From assembly GCF_032104385.1 (NCBI RefSeq), contig NZ_DAMCHJ010000006.1:1-64000 (forward strand): a stretch of DNA of 64,000 nucleotides, in the 5' to 3' direction. Below, piece after piece: positions 51,220-59,452 of this stretch. This DNA comes from Tissierella sp032104385 (GTDB taxonomy: Bacteria > Bacillota > Clostridia > Tissierellales > Tissierellaceae). A program made the translations under genes and the position numbers. The stretch's first letter is position 1. The number at the start of each line of letters is the position of its first letter. The notes beneath the pieces are model-generated. The model was not told the origin of the DNA. It made no database searches and was given only the letters and a program-made list of their open reading frames with translations.

Positions 51220-52560
51220 ATGTCTGAATCTACTTTAGTAAATCAGCAGGAAAGCGTACTTAAAAGAAAACTTTATGGCATGCCAATTTGGATGCTAATA
51301 CTTATTGTTGGAATTGTTTATATTGCAACTTTTACAGGGAAAATGCCCGATGATGACATGCTTAGTATTATAGGAATTATGTTTTCTTTGGGAATTGTAC
51401 TTTATGAAGTTGGAGAACGTATTCCAATATGGAAAGATTACTTAGGTGGAGGTTCACTTTTAGCATTTTTAGGTGGGGCAGCCTTAGAGTATTACGAAAT
51501 TCTACCTGTAAAGTATTCAGAAGGAATTACTTTTTTCTATGATGATTATGGTTTTCAAACTGTATTTATTTCATTACTTATAGTATCAGCTGTCTTGGCA
51601 GTAAACAGAAGGCAATTACTTAAGGCATTTAAAGGTTATGTACCTGCAATATTTGGTGGAATAATTGCGGCAGCTATTTTTGGATTAATTGGTGGATTAT
51701 TGGTAGGAGTGGACGTTAAATCAATTTTAACTCTTTATGTACTTCCAACAATGGGTGGAGGAAATGGAGCAGGGGCTATTCCCCTAAGCGAAATGTGGGA
51801 AGCAACAACAGGTCAAAGTAAGGATGCATTTTATTCTCAGGCAATAGCAATTTTAACTTTAGCAAATAATTTTGCAATATTAGGTGCAGTAGCTTTAAAC
51901 TCTATAGGAAAAAAATATCCGAATCTTACTGGAAATGGTGAACTTCTCAAGAATGCTGAAGTATATTTAATGGATGAAGATAAAATAAAAAAAGAGAAAA
52001 AAGAAATAACACAATTTGATATGGCAGGTGGACTTTTGTTAACATGTGCTATTTATGCTATGTCAAGACTGTTCTCAAAGAGTATCTTACCTGCTATAGG
52101 CCCTGTAACACTTCATATGTATGCTTACATGGTTATATTTAGTGCATTAGCAAATGTTTCAAATATAATACCGGATTCTATTAAACAAGGTACTAAGAAG
52201 TTATCTTCTTTCTTTACAGGTCCCCTTATGGGCATGTGTATGGTAGGTATAGGAATTGCTTTTACTGATTTAGGAGAATTAATTGGAGTACTTAATGTAA
52301 AAACTCTTGTAATATGTGCATTCGTAATTATTGGAGCAATAATCGGTGCGGGACTAGTTGGTATGTTATTTGGATTCTATTTTGTAGAATCAGCTATTAC
52401 AGCAGGTCTTTGCATGGCAAATCGTGGAGGAAGTGGAGATCTTCAAGTATTAGGAGCGGCTAAACGTATGCAGTTAATGTCTTATGCACAAATTTCATCA
52501 AGAATTGGCGGGGCAATTATTTTATTAATCGGCAGCGTTGTATTTAGCTTCTATGGTTAA
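51220..52560 (+). CDS. 2-hydroxycarboxylate transporter (2HCT/CitS family)
   Basis: 446 residues, about eleven membrane segments. The two re-entrant-loop motifs that define the 2HCT family are both present: MGGGNGAGAIPLSEMW (about residues 180-195) and NRGGSGDLQVLGAAKRM (about 402-418). Family members carry citrate, malate or lactate, often by Na+ symport or as precursor/product exchangers. GGGAGGG precedes ATG 51220. The downstream aconitase-family enzyme and RraA-like lyase suggest a tricarboxylate or branched hydroxy-acid substrate; citrate is the simplest guess. Confidence 0.9.
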   Translation: MSESTLVNQQESVLKRKLYGMPIWMLILIVGIVYIATFTGKMPDDDMLSIIGIMFSLGIVLYEVGERIPIWKDYLGGGSLLAFLGGAALEYYEILPVKYSEGITFFYDDYGFQTVFISLLIVSAVLAVNRRQLLKAFKGYVPAIFGGIIAAAIFGLIGGLLVGVDVKSILTLYVLPTMGGGNGAGAIPLSEMWEATTGQSKDAFYSQAIAILTLANNFAILGAVALNSIGKKYPNLTGNGELLKNAEVYLMDEDKIKKEKKEITQFDMAGGLLLTCAIYAMSRLFSKSILPAIGPVTLHMYAYMVIFSALANVSNIIPDSIKQGTKKLSSFFTGPLMGMCMVGIGIAFTDLGELIGVLNVKTLVICAFVIIGAIIGAGLVGMLFGFYFVESAITAGLCMANRGGSGDLQVLGAAKRMQLMSYAQISSRIGGAIILLIGSVVFSFYG

Positions 52561-52590
52561 TATCGTGTGTATAATTTAAAATCATTCTCA

Positions 52591-52613
52591 TAGCTGGGGA
52601 TTTTCCCCAGCTA
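52591..52613 (+). other. Hairpin between transporter and RraA-like gene
   Basis: TAGCTGGGGA (52591-52600) pairs with TCCCCAGCTA (52604-52613). No T-run follows, so it is more likely an mRNA-processing or stability element than a full terminator. Confidence 0.55.
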
Positions 52614-52640
52614 AAATAAATATACTTTGGAGGTATTAAT

Positions 52641-53315
52641 TTGGAAAATAAGATTGGTTATAGAATAAATCAAGAAATAAAAAGACCTAGTAAGGAATTA
52701 CTAGATAGAATAAGAGAATTTAGTACATGTGAACTATGTGATGGTACAATTATTTATAACGCAATGGATTATCATATAAAACCAATGGTTACAAAGCAGA
52801 AGATTTGTGGACCAGCAATTACTGTAAAACTTCCTATGGGAGATAGTTTAATGGTAACAAAAGCAGTAGACCTAGCAAAATCAGGGGATGTTATTGTAGT
52901 TGATGGTAGAGGCAGTAAAAATAATGCTCTCTGGGGGGATCATAGAAGTCTTTCATGTAAGGTAAAAGGAATTGAAGGTGTTGTTATTGATGGTGCCTTT
53001 AGAGATTTAGAAGAAAATGAAGAAATTTGTTTTCCCATTTATGCAAAAGCAGTAACTTGTGGATCTAGTACGAAGAATTCTAATGGGGAGATAAATGTTC
53101 CTATTTCCTGTGGTGGTGTTACTGTAAACCCGGGTGATATTATTGTTGGAGATGTTAATGGTGTTTGTGTTATACCTGTAGAATACGCAGAACAGATTAT
53201 GGAAAACGCACAAAAGAAAATAGATAGTATGGATATTGTTAAGAAAGAAATTCTTGAAAAGGGAAAAGTTTTGCCAGATAATTATGCAGCAAACCTTAAA
53301 AAGCTTGGATATTAG
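52641..53315 (+). CDS. RraA-like protein (HMG aldolase/oxaloacetate decarboxylase family)
   Basis: 224 residues from TTG 52641, seven bases after TTGGAGGT. The fold is the RraA/4-hydroxy-4-methyl-2-oxoglutarate aldolase family. Signature segments are STCELCDGT near residue 30, ICGPAITVK, GDVIVVDGRGSKNNALWG and GVVIDGAFRDLEE, where the Arg and Asp match the metal-pyruvate binding residues of the aldolases. Many homologs decarboxylate oxaloacetate or cleave 4-hydroxy-2-oxo acids to pyruvate. Placement between a 2HCT carrier and an aconitase-type hydratase favours the enzyme role over RNase E regulation (this phylum mostly lacks RNase E). Confidence 0.83.
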   Translation: MENKIGYRINQEIKRPSKELLDRIREFSTCELCDGTIIYNAMDYHIKPMVTKQKICGPAITVKLPMGDSLMVTKAVDLAKSGDVIVVDGRGSKNNALWGDHRSLSCKVKGIEGVVIDGAFRDLEENEEICFPIYAKAVTCGSSTKNSNGEINVPISCGGVTVNPGDIIVGDVNGVCVIPVEYAEQIMENAQKKIDSMDIVKKEILEKGKVLPDNYAANLKKLGY

Positions 53316-53384
53316 TTACTTGATAAAATAACTATGAAAATAATTTACTTTTTTATATAACAATGAAATAAGGAGGTTAAAACA

Positions 53385-55328
53385 ATGGCATTAAACTTGG
53401 CACAAAAATTGATCAAAAGCCATTTAGTATCGGGTGAAATGATACCTGGTGAGGAAATATACATTAAAGTAGATCAAACTCTTACTCATGATATTACTGC
53501 AGTTATGGCATATCTTGCTTTTGAGGCACTTGATATTCCTAAGGTAAGGACAGAAGTATCAGTAAGCTATATTGATCACAATTTGCTTCAAGTTGATAGT
53601 AAAGGACCAGATGATCATTTGTTTCTACAAAGTATAGCAAAGAAATATGGGTTATATCTATCAAGACCTGGTAATGGAATCTGCCATATGATACATTATT
53701 CTAGATTTGGTAAACCTGGTAAAAGCTTATTAGGTACAGATAGTCATACAACAACAGGTGGTGCTCTAGGTATGTTAGCTATTGGAGCTGGTGGTATGGA
53801 TGTTGCTACTGCTATGGCCGGTTTTCCTATGCGTTTAAAAATGCCAAGGATTGTAAGAGTTGAGTTAAAGGGCAAATTATCTCCTCAATGTTCTGCTAAG
53901 GACGTTATTTTAGAAATGTTAAGAAGATTAACTGTAAAAGGAGGAGTTGGAAAGATTTTTGAGTATGTGGGAGAGGGTATTAAAACATTAACAGTTGCTC
54001 AGCGTTCAACAATTGCAAATATGGGCGCAGAACTTGGAGCAACTACATCAGTGTTTCCAGCAGATGAAGAAGTTAAGAGATTTTTAAGAGGACAGGGCAG
54101 GGAAGTTGATTATGTGGAGTTATTACCAGATAAAGACTGTACCTATGACGAGTATATGGAAATAGATTTAAGTGAGTTACACCCAATGGTAGCATGTCCA
54201 GATATGCCTGACAATATCAGATTAGTTAAAGAGATGAAAAATGTTAAGGTAGACCAAGTATTTATTGGAAGCTGTACAAATGGATCTTATAGTGACATTA
54301 AAAAGGCAGCTGAAGTCTTAGATGGACATGTTGTAAATGAAAATGTATCATTAACCATTTCTGTAGGAACTAAACAAATTCTTCAAATGTTAATGGAAGA
54401 TGGGATAATTCCCAAACTTTTATCTGCGGGAGCAAGGCTATTAGAATGTGCTTGTGGACCATGTACAGGGATTGGACAGGCAGCTCCTACAAATGGTATT
54501 TCTGTTAGAACTTCAAATAGAAACTTTAAGGGTAGAGGGGGTACTCAAGATGCGAAGCTGTATTTGGTAAGTCCTGAGGCAGCAGCAGCAACAGCCATAA
54601 CTGGATATTTAACTGAACCATCTGAAGTATGTAATATTAGCAAACTAGCTGATATTACTGAACCTGAGGAATATTTAATTGATGATAAAATGCTTATTAA
54701 ACCTATAGAAGGAGATACCACAGATGTAGAAATTATACGAGGACCAAATATTAAGCCGCTTCCCATTCCTGAGCCAATAGGTTTTACTTTAGAGGCACCA
54801 ATATCATTGAAAACAGGTGATAATATAACTACAGATGATATTACACCAGCAAGTGCCAACTTCTCAGCTATGAGATCAAATATACCTTTGATTTCAGAAT
54901 ATGCTTTCTCACTATATGATAGAGATTTTGTACCAAGAGCAAAGGAGTTTGGCAAGAGTATAATTGTGGGTGGAGAAAATTATGGTCAAGGCTCAAGTAG
55001 AGAACATGCTGCAATTTGTCCTATGTATTTAGGTATAAAAGCAGTCATTGCTAAATCCATGGCAAGAATTCATAAAAATAATTTAATTAATCACGGAGTT
55101 TTACCATTAATCTTTAAAAATAAAGTAGATTATGATAGTCTTGAACTTGGAGATGTATTGGAAGTAAAGAACTGTGAAGAAGAAATCAGAAACAAAAAGG
55201 TCACTGTATATAATAAGACAAAGGGAACATCTTTTATATCTTTATTGGAACTTTCTGATGATGAAGTTGAAATTATTTTAGCTGGCGGACAGTTGAGGTT
55301 TATAAAACGGCAGATGGTAACCATATAA
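53385..55328 (+). CDS. Aconitase-family hydratase, single-chain short type
   Basis: 647 residues, shorter than the 850-900-residue AcnA/AcnB enzymes and matching the Aquifex-type single-chain aconitases. Cluster-ligand cysteines are in GSCTNGSYSD and in LECACGPCTGIGQ. The swivel domain with ITTDDITPA and GGENYGQGSSREHAA is fused at the C-terminus. AGGAGG precedes ATG 53385. Aconitate hydratase is the default activity; because of its neighbours, a methylcitrate- or homoaconitate-like substrate is possible. The last gene of the carboxylate unit. Confidence 0.87.
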   Translation: MALNLAQKLIKSHLVSGEMIPGEEIYIKVDQTLTHDITAVMAYLAFEALDIPKVRTEVSVSYIDHNLLQVDSKGPDDHLFLQSIAKKYGLYLSRPGNGICHMIHYSRFGKPGKSLLGTDSHTTTGGALGMLAIGAGGMDVATAMAGFPMRLKMPRIVRVELKGKLSPQCSAKDVILEMLRRLTVKGGVGKIFEYVGEGIKTLTVAQRSTIANMGAELGATTSVFPADEEVKRFLRGQGREVDYVELLPDKDCTYDEYMEIDLSELHPMVACPDMPDNIRLVKEMKNVKVDQVFIGSCTNGSYSDIKKAAEVLDGHVVNENVSLTISVGTKQILQMLMEDGIIPKLLSAGARLLECACGPCTGIGQAAPTNGISVRTSNRNFKGRGGTQDAKLYLVSPEAAAATAITGYLTEPSEVCNISKLADITEPEEYLIDDKMLIKPIEGDTTDVEIIRGPNIKPLPIPEPIGFTLEAPISLKTGDNITTDDITPASANFSAMRSNIPLISEYAFSLYDRDFVPRAKEFGKSIIVGGENYGQGSSREHAAICPMYLGIKAVIAKSMARIHKNNLINHGVLPLIFKNKVDYDSLELGDVLEVKNCEEEIRNKKVTVYNKTKGTSFISLLELSDDEVEIILAGGQLRFIKRQMVTI

Positions 55329-55352
55329 TAATAAATAATATAGTATATCTCT

Positions 55353-55385
55353 AAAAAACCTTGATTAATTTAATCAAGGTTTTTT
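55353..55385 (+). terminator. Terminator of the carboxylate operon
   Basis: AAAAAACCTTGATTA (55353-55367) pairs with TAATCAAGGTTTTTT (55371-55385). Confidence 0.92.
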
Positions 55386-55527
55386 ATGCTCCCCAAGTAA
55401 TTACATAATAGCACAACAAAGTACAGTAAATACAAGATATCCAAATTTTGAGTAAGAAATATTTTATTAATGATTACAATAAATGGCAATATAGAAATAT
55501 CCTTCTTGACAAAATAAGTATAATTTG

Positions 55528-55561
55528 TTAATTTAATTTAGTGAATACTTAATTAAATTAA
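55528..55561. promoter_or_regulatory. Inverted repeat upstream of the ArsR-MATE genes
   Basis: TTAATTTAATT (55528-55538) is the exact reverse complement of AATTAAATTAA (55551-55561), with a 12-base centre. It lies downstream of TTGACA (55506-55511) and directly before the ribosome site, so it is a plausible autoregulatory operator. Confidence 0.5.
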
Positions 55562-55573
55562 AGGAGGAAGGAT

Positions 55574-55939
55574 ATGGATACAATAGAAATCATTCATGCA
55601 ATTACAGAGCCCACAAGATTTCGATTGTTACAGCTTCTTTTTGAACATCATTACTGTGTTCGTGCGTTATCAAAGAAGTTGGAAATTACTGAATCGGCTG
55701 TATCACAACATATGCGTATTCTAAAAAAATATCAAGTTGTCTATGGAGTAAAAATAGGCTATCAAGTACATTATAGAGTAGATAGGCATCGTATTTCTTC
55801 TCTTTTAGAAGGAGCATTACATAGAATTTTACAATATCCATCTGAAACTGAAATAACAAGGGATTGCTCCTGTGAATTTATTTCAGAATGTATTAGAAAG
55901 GATTCTAAAATTTTGGAGGATCAGGAATATGGAAAATAA
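55574..55939 (+). CDS. ArsR-family transcriptional regulator
   Basis: 121 residues with the ArsR winged helix-turn-helix: ITEPTRFRLLQLLFEHHYCV and LEITESAVSQHMRILKKYQV (residues about 10-65), then a wing GVKIGYQVHYRVD. The C-terminus has a Cys-containing motif RDCSCEFISEC (about residues 97-107) that could sense a metal or thiol-reactive compound; the classic arsenic CVC motif in the recognition helix is absent. AAAGGAGGAAGG precedes ATG 55574. Its end overlaps the start of the MATE gene, suggesting it represses that exporter. Confidence 0.87.
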   Translation: MDTIEIIHAITEPTRFRLLQLLFEHHYCVRALSKKLEITESAVSQHMRILKKYQVVYGVKIGYQVHYRVDRHRISSLLEGALHRILQYPSETEITRDCSCEFISECIRKDSKILEDQEYGK

Positions 55940-57263
55940 TTATTTAGTAGAGAAAAAACCTCTAAATGCTTTGCTTATTTTTGCTTTGCCTATTATTATC
56001 GGGAATTTATTTCAACAAACATATACAATGGCAGATTCCGCCATTGTAGGACGATTCGTTAGTGAGCAGGCATTGGCTGCCGTTGGAGCTTCTTATTCTC
56101 TGACTAATATATTTATTTGTATTGCAATGGGTGGTGGAATTGGTGCATCTGTTACAGTAAGCAGATATTTTGGTTCAAAAGAGTACAATAAAATGAAGCT
56201 GGCTGTTTTTACGTCTTTTATATCCTTTTTATTGATTAGTATTTTACTAGGAGGATTTGGATTGTTGTTCAGTAAAGATATTATGATCCTTATGAATACG
56301 CCTAGGGATGTTCTTGATATGTCAGTAAAATATTTGAATATCTATTTTCTTGGTTTGCCATTTCTTTTTATGTATAATGTGTTGTCCTGTATGTTTAATG
56401 CCCTTGGAAAATCTAAGATACCATTGTATTTTTTGATATTTTCATCTATTTTCAATATTGTATTGGATTTTATACTTGTAACACAATTTCACATGGGGGT
56501 TACTGGTGTAGCATGGGCAACTTTAATTGCACAAGGGATTTCTTCTGTTTTATCATTTCTAGTTTTTATAAGGAAATTAAAAGAGTTGCAATGTGGCCAT
56601 ACAAAAGTTTTTGATAAGGCAGAACTGTGGAATATAACTAAAATTGCCTTGCCATCTATTTTCCAGCAATCTACGGTTTCCATTGGTATGATGTTAGTAC
56701 AGTCAGTTGTAAATAGCTTTGGTTCAGAAACATTGGCTGGTTTTTCTGCCGCCATGCGGATTGAGTCAATTTGTGTAGTTCCTATGGCGGGGATTGGGAA
56801 TGCATTATCCTCTTATACAGCACAGAATATAGGAGCAAATAAGCAAGAACGTGTAATAGAAGGGCATTACATAGCTAATAGAATGGTACTTATTTGCGGG
56901 GCAATTATTTGTTTTGTATTACAGTGTTTTAACTATCAGATTATTTCCCTTTTTCTCGGAGCTGATGGAACTAATATGGCTATTTCTACAGGACAATCTT
57001 ATCTAGCTTTTATGGGCTGGTTCTTCTGTTTGCTTGGATTCAAAATGTCAGTAGATGGTTTGTTGCGTGGAGCTGGGGATATGAAGATGTTTACTATTGC
57101 AAATATAGTAAATCTCTTTATTCGTGTACTTCTTTCCGTTACCTTGGCTCCCAGATATGGAGTTGCAATGGTATGGTATGCTGTTCCCATCGGCTGGTTA
57201 GCAAATTGGATTATTTCTTCTGCACAGTACAGCAAGGGAAAATGGAGACAAATTTACTCATAG
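55929..57263 (+). CDS. MATE-family multidrug efflux protein
   Basis: 444 residues from ATG 55929, ten bases after GGAGG; an earlier in-frame ATG lies inside the ArsR gene. Twelve membrane helices arranged as two halves. Family segments are ALPIIIGNLFQQTYTMADSA at the start of the first half and IALPSIFQQSTVSIGMMLVQ of the second. MATE proteins export cationic or amphipathic compounds by Na+ or H+ antiport. Overlap with the ArsR gene marks a regulator-exporter pair; the inducer is unknown. Confidence 0.9.
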   Translation: MENNYLVEKKPLNALLIFALPIIIGNLFQQTYTMADSAIVGRFVSEQALAAVGASYSLTNIFICIAMGGGIGASVTVSRYFGSKEYNKMKLAVFTSFISFLLISILLGGFGLLFSKDIMILMNTPRDVLDMSVKYLNIYFLGLPFLFMYNVLSCMFNALGKSKIPLYFLIFSSIFNIVLDFILVTQFHMGVTGVAWATLIAQGISSVLSFLVFIRKLKELQCGHTKVFDKAELWNITKIALPSIFQQSTVSIGMMLVQSVVNSFGSETLAGFSAAMRIESICVVPMAGIGNALSSYTAQNIGANKQERVIEGHYIANRMVLICGAIICFVLQCFNYQIISLFLGADGTNMAISTGQSYLAFMGWFFCLLGFKMSVDGLLRGAGDMKMFTIANIVNLFIRVLLSVTLAPRYGVAMVWYAVPIGWLANWIISSAQYSKGKWRQIYS

Positions 57264-57760
57264 ATTTCTTTTCCCTGGTGTTTTTATGAAAATACTATAT
57301 GATTGTGATATTTATTTTGAATTTGAAAAACATTTTATGTGATTTATAACATAACCTTCTTTTGCTTTATAATGAGGTAAGCAAGCCTAATTACTTTAGC
57401 AAAAGGAGGTTTCTTGTATCTAAAGATTTATTAAAGGTAACTCTATATATTTATAATTTGTCATTAATATAGTCAATTCTTTTTTAGGGAAAGGATATAG
57501 AATAATATTTTTTAATGAAATATTTATTTTTCCATAAAAATCTTAGATTGTTTAGATGAGAATATTATATTATAATATCTGAATTGATTGCTTTAATTAT
57601 TTTTTAAATCTTTCTTTAATAATAATTGGTTATTTAATCATCTTGGATTTTATATTTTGGTTATTTACATATTTAATGAAGATTTTTAAGATGTTATTTA
57701 ATAATGTAAATAAGATAAATTTAAATTTTTATCGAAAATCCTAAACTTTTGTCTAAACTA
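57264..57760. other. AT-rich intergenic region with a long hairpin
   Basis: No protein-coding gene is supported. A 14-bp stem (AACCTTCTTTTGCT 57353-57366 with AGCAAAAGGAGGTT 57398-57411, one G-T pair) encloses a 31-base loop and buries an AAAGGAGG sequence. Apart from this I see nothing definite. A start codon six bases after that sequence opens only a six-codon frame (57415-57435). Confidence 0.5.
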
Positions 57761-57789
57761 TTGACATGGTTTCTAAATTATAATATAAT
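57761..57789 (+). promoter_or_regulatory. Perfect consensus promoter for the NhaC gene
   Basis: TTGACA (57761-57766) and TATAAT (57784-57789) with a 17-base spacer. Confidence 0.9.
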
Positions 57790-57796
57790 TTAGAAA
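57770..57796. promoter_or_regulatory. Perfect palindromic operator over the NhaC promoter
   Basis: TTTCTAAATTATA (57770-57782), a central A, and TATAATTTAGAAA (57784-57796) are exact mirror complements. The right arm contains the -10 box, so a bound dimeric regulator would exclude RNA polymerase. Confidence 0.75.
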
Positions 57797-57828
57797 ATTT
57801 AAAATATTATATCAAGGAGGATGAAAAA

Positions 57829-59259
57829 TTGAAAAAGGCAGCTCGTAAGCCATATTTATGGGAAGCATCCCTATCATTTGTATTCCTAATAATTGTCATG
57901 GGGACTAGTATTTACTTTTATGGAGCTAATCCACATATTCCAATGCTTATAGGAACTTTATTCGCATCACTTATAGCAATGAAAATTGGTTTTACTTGGA
58001 ATGAAATTGAAAAGGCAATGTTTGATGGTATTTATCAAGCTTTGCAAGCGGTTATTATTTTAGCAATTATAGGTGTTCTTATTGGATTATGGTTGTTATC
58101 TGGTGTCGTTCCGAGTATGATTTATTATGGATTAGCAATTCTAAAGCCTGGAATTTTCTTAGTGGCAACTGTTCTTATTTGTTCAATTACATCCTTAGCT
58201 ACAGGTACTAGTTGGGGTACTGCTGGAACTATTGGTATTGCTTTAATAGGAATTGCCAAAGGTTTAGGTATACCTGTACCAGTAGCAGCAGGTGCTATTA
58301 TTTCTGGTGCATATTTTGGAGATAAGATGTCGCCTTTATCAGATACAACAAATCTAGCACCAGCAGTATCTGGAACAGATGTATTTACTCATGTAAAAAA
58401 CATGGTTCCTAGTACATTAACTTCTTATGGTATTACTTTAGTAATATTTTTGATTATGGGATTCAAATATGGCGGTGAAGGTGTTGATATTTCAGGGATA
58501 AATGCCATTAGAGAGGGAATCTCTTCTTCATTTAATATATCCCCATTATTATTGATACCTCCTATAGCTGTAATAGTATCCATAGCATTTAAATTACCTG
58601 CAATACCTGGCATTACTATTGGTATAGTCTTGGGTGGAATCTTTGGTGTAGTTATGCAAGGTGCACATTTGGGAGATTTATTAACTGCAGCATATGAAGG
58701 ATTTACATCGGAAACAGGAATTGAAATGATAGATGAGTTATTATCTGCTGGAGGATTAAATGGTATGATGTATTCCATCTCACTTACGATTATAGCCATG
58801 ATGTTTGGTGGTATAATGGAAAAGACTGGACAGCTTGAGGTCATAGTAGGAGCTGTGCTAAAGAGGGTAAAACGTATAGGTTCATTGGTGACTATGACCA
58901 TATTCACCTGTGTAGTTAGTAATGCAACAATGCCGGAGCAATATATTTCAATAGTAGTACCGGGAAGAATGTATGCTAAGTCATATAGGGAAAAAGGTTT
59001 ACATCCTAAAGTTTTATCTAATACTTTAGAGAGTGCTGGGACGCTTACTTCTGCCCTTATACCTTGGAATACATGTGGTGCCTTCCTTTATAGTATTCTC
59101 GGAGTTACAGCATTTGAATATGGTAGATATGCATTTTTTAATTATTTAACGCCTATAATAGTTATTATATTTGCATATTTAGGACTAAATTTACCTAAAA
59201 TAGAAGATGACCCAGATACTGTAGTAGGTTTAGAGAATGGAAAGAATATAAATATATAA
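57829..59259 (+). CDS. NhaC-family Na+/H+ (or substrate/Na+) antiporter
   Basis: 476 residues, about eleven to twelve helices. Conserved segments include TSLATGTSWGTAGTIGIALI, SGAYFGDKMSPLSDTTNLAP and NATMPEQYISIVVPGRMY, typical of NhaC/COG1757. TTG start 57829 is eight bases after AAGGAGG; the ATG at 57821 is out of frame. NhaC-type proteins exchange Na+ for protons or for organic anions (malate/lactate). The strong promoter overlapped by a palindrome suggests tight control of a highly expressed gene. Confidence 0.88.
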   Translation: MKKAARKPYLWEASLSFVFLIIVMGTSIYFYGANPHIPMLIGTLFASLIAMKIGFTWNEIEKAMFDGIYQALQAVIILAIIGVLIGLWLLSGVVPSMIYYGLAILKPGIFLVATVLICSITSLATGTSWGTAGTIGIALIGIAKGLGIPVPVAAGAIISGAYFGDKMSPLSDTTNLAPAVSGTDVFTHVKNMVPSTLTSYGITLVIFLIMGFKYGGEGVDISGINAIREGISSSFNISPLLLIPPIAVIVSIAFKLPAIPGITIGIVLGGIFGVVMQGAHLGDLLTAAYEGFTSETGIEMIDELLSAGGLNGMMYSISLTIIAMMFGGIMEKTGQLEVIVGAVLKRVKRIGSLVTMTIFTCVVSNATMPEQYISIVVPGRMYAKSYREKGLHPKVLSNTLESAGTLTSALIPWNTCGAFLYSILGVTAFEYGRYAFFNYLTPIIVIIFAYLGLNLPKIEDDPDTVVGLENGKNINI

Positions 59260-59280
59260 TTAAATTTTAATAAGTAAAGT

Positions 59281-59320
59281 AATAAAAGCTCTAAAGGGTT
59301 TGCCTATTAGAGTTTTTATT
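59281..59320 (+). terminator. Terminator of the NhaC gene
   Basis: AATAAAAGCTCTAA (59281-59294) pairs with TTAGAGTTTTTATT (59307-59320), one G-T pair. Confidence 0.85.
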
Positions 59321-59452
59321 ATTGTTGATAATATTTATAAAACCATGTAATATATTATTTATATCACGATACTATAGTATAAATGAAAAAATAGAATAAG
59401 TATTTAATAATAGAGAATATTAGAATAATAAGGATTGAATAGAGAGGGATAT

